In this document: one piece after another, positions 8,196-16,776 of the stretch | Layout of the letters: each line of letters starts with the position of its first letter | Numbering within the stretch: the first letter of the stretch is position 1 | Origin: Candidatus Poribacteria bacterium | GTDB lineage: Bacteria; Poribacteria; WGA-4E; PCPOR2b | DNA: 64,000 nt | Reading direction: 5' to 3' | Assembly: GCA_003635265.1 (NCBI GenBank) | Contig: PYIZ01000038.1 | Location: 24,986 to 88,985, forward strand | Notes under the pieces: model-generated | What the model saw: the letters and a program-made list of their open reading frames with translations, nothing else | Database searches by the model: none | Told to the model about the DNA's origin: nothing | Program-made: the position numbers and the translations under genes

Positions 8196-8891
8196 ATGAG
8201 CCAACTACAATCACCGCAACTAATCGAAGCACTGCAACAGTACGATAGCGCAACAGTCGCCAATGCAATCGAACACTTCGAAGTACGCGACCCAACTATG
8301 GGCTATGCCAACAATGAATTGGTCTGCCAGATGCCTGAAGTCGGGGCACCGATGGTCGGCTATGCTCTCACCGTGACAGCCGACACCACTACACCCGGCG
8401 ACACAAGAACCTCGCGCGTTGATGATCTGGTGGAGGCGATTGATCTCGCACCTAAGCCGTCGGTACTCGTTGTCCAGCATGTCGGGCATGACCGCAAGCG
8501 GTGCTGCCTGTTCGGCGATATGTTCTGCACGATCGCAAGTAAATTGGGCTGCGTGGGGTTTGTCACGGACGCCAACGGCCGTGACCGAAGTGCCATCCGT
8601 CAACGTACGCCGGATTTTCATGTCTTTTCAACTGGGTGGGTCGTCTCGCACGGTTACGGCGTGTACATCGACTTCAATGTGACGGTGTCGGTCTGTGGTT
8701 TGACCATTTCACCGGGCGACCTGTTACACGGCGACGAAAGCGGTCTGGTCTCCGTCCCAATCGACATCGCCGCAGACATGGTCAAAAGGGCGGAGGCGGT
8801 TCGTGAAGAGGAGGCAGAGTATTTCGATTTTCTTGAGAGTGATCGTTTCAACATGGCAGAACTGAAGCGCCGTATCATCCCCCACGAGTGA
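8196..8891 (+). CDS. RraA-like / HMG aldolase family protein
   Basis: A 231-residue protein of the RraA-like (methyltransferase/aldolase-like) fold. Members include 4-hydroxy-4-methyl-2-oxoglutarate aldolases and RNase E regulators. The block FGDMFCTIASKLGCVGFVTD followed by GRD corresponds to the family's conserved core with the substrate-binding Arg-Asp pair. The start at 8196 (MSQLQSP) follows AAGGAAGG; the upstream ATG at 8145 would add a non-conserved leader. Placed between a PhyH gene and an enolase-superfamily dehydratase, it may cleave a 2-oxo acid product of that pathway. The aldolase function is inferred. Confidence 0.75.
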   Translation: MSQLQSPQLIEALQQYDSATVANAIEHFEVRDPTMGYANNELVCQMPEVGAPMVGYALTVTADTTTPGDTRTSRVDDLVEAIDLAPKPSVLVVQHVGHDRKRCCLFGDMFCTIASKLGCVGFVTDANGRDRSAIRQRTPDFHVFSTGWVVSHGYGVYIDFNVTVSVCGLTISPGDLLHGDESGLVSVPIDIAADMVKRAEAVREEEAEYFDFLESDRFNMAELKRRIIPHE

Positions 8892-9033
8892 TTCGCTCCG
8901 AATGCGACTTTTCCTAACACAATGCCCCTCAAATCAAGTATAATGCCGTGCATTCGACTTGGATAAATCAAACGAATAGAATCTTTGGATTTAAGATAAT
9001 CTGCTAAAGTCAAAATAACAAGGAGAAATAATA

Positions 9034-10179
9034 TTGAAAATTACTGATGTTAAGACATTAGTCATGGGCACCAGTTGGCGCAACTTGACTTTTGTTAAAG
9101 TGGAAACCGACGAAGGATTGACCGGTGTCAGTGAGGTCCGGATGAACAACCGCACAGACGCGCTGGTCGCATATCTTGATGGTGCGAAGAAGCGCCACGT
9201 TATCGGTAGCGATCCGTTCAATACCGAAGACCTCTACTTGCGGATGTTCCGTAACGATTATGGACGTGCTGGGGAGATCGTCGCAACAGGAATTAGTGTG
9301 GTCGAAATCGCGTGCTGGGACATCATTGGCAAGGCACTCAACCAGCCGGTTTACCGACTGCTTGGAGGCGCATGTCGTGATAAGATGAAGGCATATGCCA
9401 ACGGTTGGTACAAGGTAGAACGCACCCCTGAAGAATTTCACGCCGCTGCCAAACAGGTACTTGAAAAAGACTACAAGGCACTCAAATTTGATCCCTTCGG
9501 CGCAGGATTTTATGAACTCTCTTACGAGGAGAGACTGAGGTCCGTCTCGCTGGTCGAAGCGGTACGTGATTCAGTGGGACCAGAGGTAGAGATCCTGATT
9601 GAGATGCACGGACGTTTTAGCCCGGCAATGGCTATCCAGATAGCCCGCGAATTGGAACCGTTCGAGCCAAGCTGGGTTGAGGAACCTGTTCCGCCGGACA
9701 ATCTCGCGGCACTGGCTAAGGCAGAGGGAAGCATTAATATTCCCGTCGCCACCGGCGAACGGCTCCACCATAAGTTTGAGTACCGTGAACTGATCAATCT
9801 GCAAGCAGCGGATATCCTCCAGCCTGACATCACACAGACAGGCGGCTTTCTGGAGACAAAGAAAATCGCAGCAATTGGGGATATGTGTTATATGCTAGTT
9901 GCGCCGCACAATGTGGGTGGACCCGTGTCTACCGCAACTGCCCTGCACTTCTCCGCCTGTACGCCTAACTTTAAGATTCAGGAACATTTCAATGATTTCT
10001 CAGAGGCGTGGGTCAAAGAGGCAGCGACCGGGTGTCCCGAAGTGATTGATGGCTATTTCAGTTTACCGAACGGTCCCGGTCTCGGTATGACACTAAACGA
10101 GGATCTAATCGCCGAACACCCCTATCGTGAAGGCTCGTTTAATCTGTGGGAAGATGATTGGCATCGTCGCCAATATTGA
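9034..10179 (+). CDS. Mandelate racemase/enolase-superfamily dehydratase
   Basis: A 381-residue enolase-superfamily protein that probably dehydrates an acid sugar or related hydroxy acid. The N-terminal capping domain begins MKITDVKTLVMGT. The barrel shows KFDPFGAGF (position of the catalytic K-x-K region), ILIEMHGRFS, SWVEEPVPP and VATGER (metal-ligand strands), QPDI, and APHN with the catalytic His. Translation starts at TTG 9034, placed 8 bases after AAGGAG; no better ATG exists. D-galactonate dehydratase-like enzymes are the nearest group I recognise, but the substrate cannot be read from sequence. Confidence 0.8.
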   Translation: MKITDVKTLVMGTSWRNLTFVKVETDEGLTGVSEVRMNNRTDALVAYLDGAKKRHVIGSDPFNTEDLYLRMFRNDYGRAGEIVATGISVVEIACWDIIGKALNQPVYRLLGGACRDKMKAYANGWYKVERTPEEFHAAAKQVLEKDYKALKFDPFGAGFYELSYEERLRSVSLVEAVRDSVGPEVEILIEMHGRFSPAMAIQIARELEPFEPSWVEEPVPPDNLAALAKAEGSINIPVATGERLHHKFEYRELINLQAADILQPDITQTGGFLETKKIAAIGDMCYMLVAPHNVGGPVSTATALHFSACTPNFKIQEHFNDFSEAWVKEAATGCPEVIDGYFSLPNGPGLGMTLNEDLIAEHPYREGSFNLWEDDWHRRQY

Positions 10180-10185
10180 GGCGTG

Positions 10186-10262
10186 AAACGTGATGCGTAA
10201 TGCATAAGTTGGTTCATTAGTACATTGGTTTGTTAATGAACGAGTGAGCTAATGAACCAATG
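10186..10262. repeat. TTCATTAG / ACGTGATGCG intergenic repeat
   Basis: Downstream of the dehydratase is the recurring pair of motifs GTGAAACGTGATGCGTAATGC and then iterated TTCATTAG / TACATTGG / AATGAACCAATG units in both orientations. The same combination occurs at more than ten intergenic sites in this window. The first ATG of the next ORF in the track lies within the repeat. Confidence 0.8.
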
Positions 10263-10326
10263 TACTAAACTGACCCACCTATATTTCGATTCTACCCACT
10301 TCCTAACTAATCTCTCCCCGTACTTA

Positions 10327-11250
10327 ATGCGTGCTAAAACAGTTTATCAAACTAGTCAAACTATTATCCCACCGAGGGTTATCCTTTTTGTCCTGTTTCT
10401 AGCGATGCTCTGGGGCGGCAATGCGGTATCCCTCAAGATTGGGCTTCAAGAATTTTCTCCATTCGCCTCGGCAGGGCTCCGGTTCACGATCGGGCTTGCC
10501 CTTATTGCGAGTTGGGCTTTGGCTAACGGCATATCGATCAAGCCGCAGCGGCACGAACTCCTGCGACTGTTTTTGACTGCCCTCCTATTTATAACGCAGA
10601 TCGCTGCGCTCAATGTGGGGGCGGACTTCACGCGCGCGGGTAGAACCGCCGTCATGACCAATACCTACCCGCTCTTTGTTGCCCTTATCGCACACTTCGT
10701 TGTTCCGGGTGATCACATGACACGGCGGAAGGCGCTTGGATTAGTCTTCGCCTTCGGTGGAGTCTGTTTCGTATTTCGGGATAACTTCATCGGCGGCACA
10801 GGAGAATTTCTGATTGGTGATCTGCTGACACTGCTCGGCGGCTTTCTACTTGGCCTCCTTATCGTCGTCACCAATCGGCTTATCCAGCATATCAATACCT
10901 ACTGTGTATTGGTATCACAGATGGTCATCGGTGTCCCCGCCTTTTTCACCCTGAGCGCAATTTTTGAGGGTAGGGCAGGATACGGGTTCTCGTTCCCCGC
11001 GTTATTTGCGGTTCTGTACCAAGGCGCCGGAATCGCAGGATTCTGTTTCGTCGCATGGACACTCTTGCTAAAGGATTATCCACCGAGCCGACTTTCCGTG
11101 TTCTTTTTTACTACACCACTCTGGGGCATCTTACTGAGCAACCTCCTCATCGGTGAACCGATTACCGTCGGTCTCACTATCGGGGCAGCGTTGGTCGCAC
11201 TCGGCATCTATACCATCAATCGCTCTCCCAAACGTCAATTAGTTCATTAG
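10327..11250 (+). CDS. DMT/EamA-family transporter
   Basis: An integral membrane protein of about 307 residues with roughly ten hydrophobic segments, in two EamA repeats (VILFVLFLAMLWGGNAVSLK and later IGDLLTLLGGFLLGLL). Proteins of this drug/metabolite transporter superfamily export or import small metabolites. The ORF opens at 10252, but those first residues are translated intergenic repeat; the ATG at 10327 (MRAKTVYQ) is a more plausible start, though without a clear ribosome-binding site. The location between two acid-sugar dehydratases fits transport of a substrate or intermediate (inference). Confidence 0.8.
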   Translation: MRAKTVYQTSQTIIPPRVILFVLFLAMLWGGNAVSLKIGLQEFSPFASAGLRFTIGLALIASWALANGISIKPQRHELLRLFLTALLFITQIAALNVGADFTRAGRTAVMTNTYPLFVALIAHFVVPGDHMTRRKALGLVFAFGGVCFVFRDNFIGGTGEFLIGDLLTLLGGFLLGLLIVVTNRLIQHINTYCVLVSQMVIGVPAFFTLSAIFEGRAGYGFSFPALFAVLYQGAGIAGFCFVAWTLLLKDYPPSRLSVFFFTTPLWGILLSNLLIGEPITVGLTIGAALVALGIYTINRSPKRQLVH

Positions 11251-11312
11251 GCCATCGGTTCATCACGCATTACGCATCACGTTTTACGTTTCACGTTTCA
11301 CGAACTTTTTTC

Positions 11313-11340
11313 TTGACCCAGGCTCGGATTTGCTTATAAT
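11313..11340 (+). promoter_or_regulatory. Sigma70-type promoter for the second dehydratase
   Basis: TTGACC at 11313-11318 and TATAAT at 11335-11340, spaced by 16 bases, sit 60 bases upstream of the GTG at 11400. They lie just after an ACGTTTCACG repeat block. Confidence 0.5.
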
Positions 11341-11399
11341 CAAAGCCATATAGCAAACGGTTGTCAAACAGATATTTATGAAACTCGGAGGAGATACCG

Positions 11400-12482
11400 G
11401 TGCGCATCACGCATGTAGAATCTATCGCCCTGAAACACGCATTCGGACTACCCGAAGCGGGAACAAATAGAGAGTGGACAAATGTCCTCATACACACCGA
11501 TGAAGGCTTGACAGGCTTTGGTCGAGGTGGAAGTCCCGACCTGATTTCTCGTGATCTCGCTCCCGTCCTCATCAGTCAGGATCCCCGACAGATCGCCCGG
11601 CTCTGGGATCAGATGTATGAGTCGGCATGGCGATATCGGGGACCGGGACGCGCAGCCATGTCTTCAATAGGTGCGCTGGATATTGCGCTGTGGGATCTGT
11701 ACGGAAAGGCATGTGGGCAGCCGGTGTGGCGACTGCTCGGCGGTTACACGGATACCGTTCCCGCCTATGCTGATGGCATCGGCTATATTGACCAGTCCCC
11801 AGAGGAGGTAGCCGACGAAGTCAAAGAGCACGCAGATTTGGGATATGATGCGATCAAACTTCACTTCAACAGCTGCACCCCCCAAGAGGTGCTGGACAAG
11901 GTACGCCTTTCGAGGGATGCCCTTGGACCGGATAAAAAACTGATGATAGATGTCTCCCGCGCTTGGAGCGGTAAGACAGCGGTGGAAACCGCCCGCCGAC
12001 TCGAACCCTACAAACTGTATTGGATTGAGGAGCCGGTTCGGCTCGACGATGAGCCACTCTACATGCGAATGGTACAAGAAGCCACGAGCGCCATAGTCGC
12101 CGGTGCGGAGGGCGAGGGAACCCTCTACGGCATAAGAAGACTCATCAACGAAGGTGCACTCCAACTGGTACAGACGGACATCCTGATCGGCGGCGGTTAT
12201 ACTGGACTAATGCGAATTGCAGCACTCTGCGAGGCATATCATCTGCCCATCGCACCGCACGGTGCACAGTTCCCGGATGTTAATTGCCATCTTATCGCCG
12301 CAGTGCCGAATGGTCTGATGGTGCCTGCGTGTCCAAGTTGCGAACCGTTCCAGATCTGGTCGAAGCTATACGATCCACCATTCCAAGTCGTAGATGGACA
12401 GATTACCATGACCGATAAACCGGGGTTGGGATTAGAATTGGATTGGGATTTTATCAATCGCCACCGTGTCGATAGTGCATAG
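11400..12482 (+). CDS. Mandelate racemase/muconate lactonizing enzyme family protein
   Basis: A 360-residue enolase-superfamily enzyme, paralogous in fold but clearly diverged from the one at 9034. The metal-site strands are visible: LMIDVSRAWS, YWIEEPVRLDD and VAGAEGEG; a catalytic-type His lies in IAPHGAQFPD. The usual K-x-K at the end of the second strand reads AIKLHFNS, so the second Lys is replaced by His, which points to a non-racemase activity. The start is GTG 11400, eight bases after GGAGGAG. It probably acts on a sugar acid; the substrate is unknown. Confidence 0.8.
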   Translation: MRITHVESIALKHAFGLPEAGTNREWTNVLIHTDEGLTGFGRGGSPDLISRDLAPVLISQDPRQIARLWDQMYESAWRYRGPGRAAMSSIGALDIALWDLYGKACGQPVWRLLGGYTDTVPAYADGIGYIDQSPEEVADEVKEHADLGYDAIKLHFNSCTPQEVLDKVRLSRDALGPDKKLMIDVSRAWSGKTAVETARRLEPYKLYWIEEPVRLDDEPLYMRMVQEATSAIVAGAEGEGTLYGIRRLINEGALQLVQTDILIGGGYTGLMRIAALCEAYHLPIAPHGAQFPDVNCHLIAAVPNGLMVPACPSCEPFQIWSKLYDPPFQVVDGQITMTDKPGLGLELDWDFINRHRVDSA

Positions 12483-12589
12483 GTTCATTAGTGCATCGAT
12501 TCATTACGTTTCACGCATCACGTTTTACGTTTCACGCTATTAACAGTTGAAAACTAGCGCCGTTGGTCATGTATAGGGAGACAAGGACT

Positions 12590-13396
12590 ATGAATCAGGA
12601 AGATATTAAATATTTTCAGCGGTTCGGATTTATTCATTACAAGGGCTTGCTGTCGCCGTCGGAGATGGCGGTAATCTCCGACGCTTTCGACGAGGGGATG
12701 CGGTTGGCACGCAAGGGCGCACCGCCGCCGCAACAGGGAGAGAAAAGACAGCAGATTGTACCCTTCTTCGACTACTACCCAGAAGTGCTTTATCCTCTGC
12801 TAGACCATGAGAAGATTGTAGACATCTTTGAGGGCTTGATGGGCGAAGACTTTATCCTGACCCTCAGCGAAGGGATTATCCATACCGGCGGCACTCAATG
12901 GCATCATGATGCCTATGCCCCGGAAGGTTACTTCAGCATGCGGGCGGCAATCTATCTTGATCCGCTCGGTCCCGAAGATGGCTGTCTGACTGTTATCCCC
13001 GGCAGCCACCTCAAGGAGTTTGGGGAAGCAATCAACCAGATGAGAGATGAACTTGGCGGGCTTCCCGACGAGATGCCGGGACGCTATCCGCTTTGCAACG
13101 AACCGGGGGATGTGCTGTTCATGAATCACAAGACCTATCACTCCGCCCTGAGTGACAAGTACGGCAGACGCGCTATCCACATCAACTGTGTCCCGAACAC
13201 AACGCCTGAGAAGAATCAGGAACATTTTGATTGGCTTATGAACTTCCTCGCCGGGGAGACGAAGGGTTGGGGCCGATTCTATAGTGACCGATTGATTTCG
13301 ACCGCGGGTCCCCGTCGTCAAAGGATGATGGAGCGAGCCATTGAGTTAGGCTTCGGAAATACAGGACCCATCACCCAGTTGCAGGATTTGCGTTAA
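12590..13396 (+). CDS. PhyH family oxygenase
   Basis: A 268-residue Fe(II)/2-oxoglutarate oxygenase. The metal triad reads H-H-D in QWHHDAYAP (about residue 105) and the distal His in TYHSALSDKYGRRAI, with an Arg nearby for 2-oxoglutarate. PGSHLKEF is the family's conserved strand-turn. I start at 12590 (MNQEDIKYF), which has GGGAGACAAGG upstream; the ORF-track start nine codons earlier is less likely. Substrate unknown. It follows an enolase-superfamily gene and precedes a second PhyH gene on the same strand. Confidence 0.85.
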   Translation: MNQEDIKYFQRFGFIHYKGLLSPSEMAVISDAFDEGMRLARKGAPPPQQGEKRQQIVPFFDYYPEVLYPLLDHEKIVDIFEGLMGEDFILTLSEGIIHTGGTQWHHDAYAPEGYFSMRAAIYLDPLGPEDGCLTVIPGSHLKEFGEAINQMRDELGGLPDEMPGRYPLCNEPGDVLFMNHKTYHSALSDKYGRRAIHINCVPNTTPEKNQEHFDWLMNFLAGETKGWGRFYSDRLISTAGPRRQRMMERAIELGFGNTGPITQLQDLR

Positions 13397-13419
13397 ATTG
13401 CTGGTAGTTCATTAGCATT

Positions 13420-13470
13420 TGTAGGTCGAGATTCATATCTCGACTGTCGATTTTGCAAAATCGACCTACA
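13420..13470. repeat. TGTAGGTCGA inverted-repeat element, short copy
   Basis: Terminal inverted repeats TGTAGGTCGA (13420-13429) and TCGACCTACA (13461-13470) enclose two smaller palindromes, GTCGAGATTCATATCTCGAC and GTCGATTTTGCAAAATCGAC. The whole 51-base unit can fold into a hairpin or cloverleaf. A longer copy with the same ends is at 31633-31733. Confidence 0.75.
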
Positions 13471-13515
13471 ATCGCTAGGTTGCTGGCGGCGTAGATTGAA
13501 GAAAGGACTCCTATT

Positions 13516-14259
13516 ATGACAGACGAAGAAAAATTCCTCGTCGATCTCGAAGGATATCTGGTTATTAAAGATGTCCTGACGCCCGACGAACTTGACGAAC
13601 TGAATGAAATCATTGATCAGGGGGATCGCTCTGGACATCCGACGCGCTGGGGTGCCCCTTTCAAAAGCCTGATTGACCATCCGAAGATCCTGCCTTACCT
13701 CATTGAATTGCTCGGTCCCACCTTCCGCCTCGATCACGATTACGCTATCTTTATGAGTCAAGGTGAACATCGTGGGAGGCTGCACGGCGGAGAGGATGGC
13801 GGTCGTGCCGGGGGACCTGAGGGGGATCACTGGTACAAATACCGAGATGGGGTCATCCGAAATGGATTGATCGTGATGACCTACTGCCTATCCGATGTCG
13901 GGGAAGGCGATGGCGGATTCTCGTGCATTCCGGGGAGTCACAAGAGTAACTTCTCCACCTGCCTGCCCACAGATGTACGCAGTTTCGAGCGACCCGCGCA
14001 TTACGTTATCCAACCGGCTGCCAAAGCTGGGGACGTGATTTTCTTCACCGAAGCTGTCATCCACGGAACGATGCCGTGGCGTGCTGTGCATGAACGCCGA
14101 TCACTGCTTTACAAATACAGCCCCGGACACTCGGCATGGTCTGGAAACTTCTATAATCTCAGCGAGTTTGGCGAGCTGACGGAGCAGCAGAAGCGGATCC
14201 TATCCCCGCCTTCGATCGGTAATCGTCCCAATGTCATACAGGACGAAACAAACCAATGA
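13516..14259 (+). CDS. PhyH family protein with H-x-G in place of H-x-D
   Basis: A 247-residue PhyH-fold protein. The strand that normally carries H-x-D reads RLHGGEDGG, so His90 is followed by Gly92 where the iron-binding Asp is expected. The distal His183 (VIHGTMPW) and Arg194/195 for 2-oxoglutarate are present, and CIPGSHKSNF is conserved. Loss of the carboxylate ligand is the hallmark of Fe/2-oxoglutarate halogenases such as SyrB2, where chloride takes the vacant site, but it can also mean an inactive or differently coordinated protein. The start at 13516 follows AAGAAAGGA. It ends within 30 bases of the next gene. Confidence 0.75.
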   Translation: MTDEEKFLVDLEGYLVIKDVLTPDELDELNEIIDQGDRSGHPTRWGAPFKSLIDHPKILPYLIELLGPTFRLDHDYAIFMSQGEHRGRLHGGEDGGRAGGPEGDHWYKYRDGVIRNGLIVMTYCLSDVGEGDGGFSCIPGSHKSNFSTCLPTDVRSFERPAHYVIQPAAKAGDVIFFTEAVIHGTMPWRAVHERRSLLYKYSPGHSAWSGNFYNLSEFGELTEQQKRILSPPSIGNRPNVIQDETNQ

Positions 14260-14287
14260 ACTCTTGACCCAATTTAGGGAGCTAACT

Positions 14288-15151
14288 ATGCGTTTTGGAA
14301 TGAGCGGAACATTTTTGCCGAGTAATATGGACGACTTCACGCCGGAGATCGCAAGGAAGGTCAGATCATTCGGATTTTCGGGTGCGTTTACCCGTTTTCG
14401 CGAGAATGATCCCTTTGAAACAACAACCGCCCAATGCCACAGGGTCCGCGATGTACTAGCGGATGAGGGCATTCGGATGTATCAGACGACAGGCTATTGG
14501 CAGTGCTTGATTCACCCCGACGAGACAGAGCGGAAGAAAGCGGTTCGCACGGTGCAGGAAGCCCTAAGAGTTGCCGGAGATATCGGTGCGCGGGGCATCG
14601 ACACTGGACCGGGATCGATGAATCCAACGGGACCGTGGAATCCTCACCCTGACAACTGGAGTCAAAGGAGCAAGGATCAGCTAATCAAGAGCCTACGGGA
14701 GTGTGCGAAGGCAGCGGCAGATAATCAGGTTTACCTTAGCTTGGAAGGGCATCAACTTGTCGTGCTTGCAAATGAGAAGGTCACAAAGGAAATCCTTGAT
14801 GCGGTCGATTCACCGTGGGTCAGATCTGATTTGGATCCGGCAAACTGGGTGACACTCAAAACGGTCTACAGGACCGGCGAATACATCGATCGGATATTTG
14901 ACACGCTCGGCACACATATTGTGAGTGGCCATGCGAAGGACGTTACCCTCACCAATGAACATACCCTCCACCTGCCGACCTGTGCAGCAGGAACGGGGAT
15001 GCTAGATTTCGGAGCCTATATCCGCCGAATGGATGCGCTCGATCCAGAGTATCCGTTGATTGTCGAAGGTGCTCAAGAGGCAGAATTGCCGGAGGTCAGC
15101 GATTTCCTACATCGGACAGCAGCAGATCTTGGAATTCAGGTTATTCAGTAG
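14288..15151 (+). CDS. Sugar phosphate isomerase/epimerase-like TIM barrel
   Basis: A 287-residue protein of the xylose isomerase-like TIM barrel family (AP_endonuc_2). Typical features are the N-terminal MRFGMSGTFLPSNMD, a mid-protein YLSLEGHQ (metal-binding Glu), SDLDPANWV, VSGHAKDV and a late LIVEGA. Members interconvert keto sugars or inositol intermediates. The start at 14288 follows TTAGGGAG; the ORF-track start overlaps the upstream gene. It is likely co-transcribed with the H-x-G PhyH gene, so the two may share a substrate (inference). Confidence 0.75.
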   Translation: MRFGMSGTFLPSNMDDFTPEIARKVRSFGFSGAFTRFRENDPFETTTAQCHRVRDVLADEGIRMYQTTGYWQCLIHPDETERKKAVRTVQEALRVAGDIGARGIDTGPGSMNPTGPWNPHPDNWSQRSKDQLIKSLRECAKAAADNQVYLSLEGHQLVVLANEKVTKEILDAVDSPWVRSDLDPANWVTLKTVYRTGEYIDRIFDTLGTHIVSGHAKDVTLTNEHTLHLPTCAAGTGMLDFGAYIRRMDALDPEYPLIVEGAQEAELPEVSDFLHRTAADLGIQVIQ

Positions 15152-15212
15152 AACGTGACGCGTGAAACGTGATGAGCAAACTTAATGCACTAATGAACCA
15201 ATGAACTAAAGA
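15152..15212. repeat. ACGTGAAACGTGATG / AATGAACCAATG repeat between convergent genes
   Basis: A short copy of the recurrent intergenic repeat (GACGCGTGAAACGTGATGAG, then CTAATGAACCAATGAAC). It separates the convergent TIM-barrel and lipoprotein genes. Confidence 0.7.
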
Positions 15213-15749
15213 TTAGTTAGACTCTGAGAAATAGAATGATGGGTATGGAAATGGTGTGATTTGCAGGTTGAAGTGTTTTCTTACATCGACCACATTAGAG
15301 AAGATGCGGACAAATGTCCATCCTGACTGTTGGACTATAAAGAAGATGCGTTTGCCGTTTTCTGTGTTAAGCATATATACGGGCCTCCCATCAATCCAAC
15401 TAAACTCGGGCAACTCCCGATAGCCTAACGCATAAATCGCCTCGTGTGGGGTCAGTCGTCTATTGGCATAGAACGAGAGCATTACTACTTTGTCGTTCAG
15501 AATGGCTGCGGTTAATCCTCTGAATCGATATTTATGTCCAAAGTCGTAGGTGGGTGTGTCGTTTTCTATCGTTTTGCGCGCTTCTCCCAGTATGGGTTCG
15601 ATATCGGCATGAAAGGTCAAGAAGTTTTCACCAATCAATTGATCAATCCCGTTCATCTGTTCGGGGGTCAGATCAAGTTGAGCTATGGGAGCAGCACACC
15701 CGGATAGCAGGAGTGACAGGCACGCAACACAAACAAGGCGCAGCATCAT
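15213..15749 (-). CDS. Small lipoprotein coupled to the TolB-like gene
   Basis: A 178-residue exported protein. Starting at the ATG 15749 gives MMLRLVCVACLSLLLSGC, a clear lipoprotein signal, followed by AAPIAQLDLTPEQMNGIDQL. That ATG overlaps the stop of the upstream gene (TGATG), so the two are translationally coupled, and AAAGGAGAAG lies just before it. The remainder is soluble, with no domain I recognise. The N-terminal leader MMLRLVCVAC resembles that of its upstream neighbour (MLLRLVCITC), suggesting the signal peptides share an origin. Confidence 0.75.
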   Translation of the reverse strand: MMLRLVCVACLSLLLSGCAAPIAQLDLTPEQMNGIDQLIGENFLTFHADIEPILGEARKTIENDTPTYDFGHKYRFRGLTAAILNDKVVMLSFYANRRLTPHEAIYALGYRELPEFSWIDGRPVYMLNTENGKRIFFIVQQSGWTFVRIFSNVVDVRKHFNLQITPFPYPSFYFSESN

Positions 15750-16711
15750 CACTTCTCCTTTATCTCTCCCCAAAGCAGGGGTACTTTTCCACGCGGCGAG
15801 ACCGGCAAGGGGATCTTCCATTCATGCGGGTAGTAGTCTATGAACTCGCCAAAGGTCAGCTGAATGACTCGCTCGTCCTCAAGATACATGCGATAGATAT
15901 GCCAACGCTTGCCACCCCCATGCCCTGAAAAGAGGATAGATTTACCGTCTGCCCCGAATGTTGGATCCGTAAACCGGATCGGCATCCGTATCTCCTTATT
16001 CGGAACCGCTTGTTTATCATCAAACACAGGATCGACCGTCAGAATGAATAATATCTGCGGATCTAACGGTCCTCCCAGCTGTCGATACAAGATCTGTCTG
16101 CTATCCGGAGACCAACCGCCTAACTCCACATCCTCTTCATCTGAGAGCTGCCGCGGATTTGTCCCATCGGCATTCGCAACCCAAAGTTGATTATTATTCG
16201 ACAGAAAACCAATCCATTTTCCGTCCGGTGAAAAACGAGGGGTGAATGCGTTTGCAATGAATTTCTTGATGTGACCGTCATCTATGCTTATCACATAGAT
16301 ATGCGTTTCTTCAGTCTCCCAAATAAATCTATGAAACGCAATCCGATCTCCGTCAGGATGCCAAGAGGGTGTGTAATCCCATAAGGGATCACGAGCATCC
16401 GCTGGAACATGGCTGGTGAGATTCTGTCGGTCGGTTCCATCGGCATTCATCACCCAGATATCCCAGCCCCGAAATGCGCGTTCATACGCAATGTGATGTC
16501 CGTCAGGAGACCAAGCGGGGTATGATTCGATTCCTCCATCGTGCGTGAGTCGCGTTAAGTCACTCCCATCAGAATTCATCAAAAAAATGTTAGATCCGCT
16601 CGGATCTTTAAATGCAAGTCGAGGACGCGATGAAGAAAACACAATTTTGCCATGGACACCGTCCACGATCAGTAGCCAGAAGCAGGTAATACAGACAAGC
16701 CGCAGCAGCAT
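15749..16711 (-). CDS. Exported TolB-like beta-propeller protein
   Basis: A 320-residue protein with a signal peptide (MLLRLVCITCFWLLIVDGVHG) followed by PD40/TolB-type repeats. At least four repeats are seen: NIFLMNSDGSDLTRLT, YPAWSPDGHHIAY, DIWVMNADGTDRQNLT and PRFSPDGKWIGF. These fold as a six-bladed propeller that usually binds proteins or polymers. The start at 16711 lies six bases after GGAGGG; an ATG at 16717 directly abuts that site and is less likely. The gene is coupled to the downstream lipoprotein, so both probably act in the cell envelope. Confidence 0.8.
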   Translation of the reverse strand: MLLRLVCITCFWLLIVDGVHGKIVFSSSRPRLAFKDPSGSNIFLMNSDGSDLTRLTHDGGIESYPAWSPDGHHIAYERAFRGWDIWVMNADGTDRQNLTSHVPADARDPLWDYTPSWHPDGDRIAFHRFIWETEETHIYVISIDDGHIKKFIANAFTPRFSPDGKWIGFLSNNNQLWVANADGTNPRQLSDEEDVELGGWSPDSRQILYRQLGGPLDPQILFILTVDPVFDDKQAVPNKEIRMPIRFTDPTFGADGKSILFSGHGGGKRWHIYRMYLEDERVIQLTFGEFIDYYPHEWKIPLPVSPRGKVPLLWGEIKEK

Positions 16712-16776
16712 AATCATCCCTCCTTCATCGTAGAAAACTGGAACTTGCCACTTCCCTTGAGCACATGAATCAGGAA

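Noticed and set aside
10186-10262. Iterated TTCATTAG units considered as a CRISPR or tandem satellite
   Set aside because: Units are 8-10 bases, of mixed orientation and order, and recur in single gaps genome-wide rather than forming an array with spacers.
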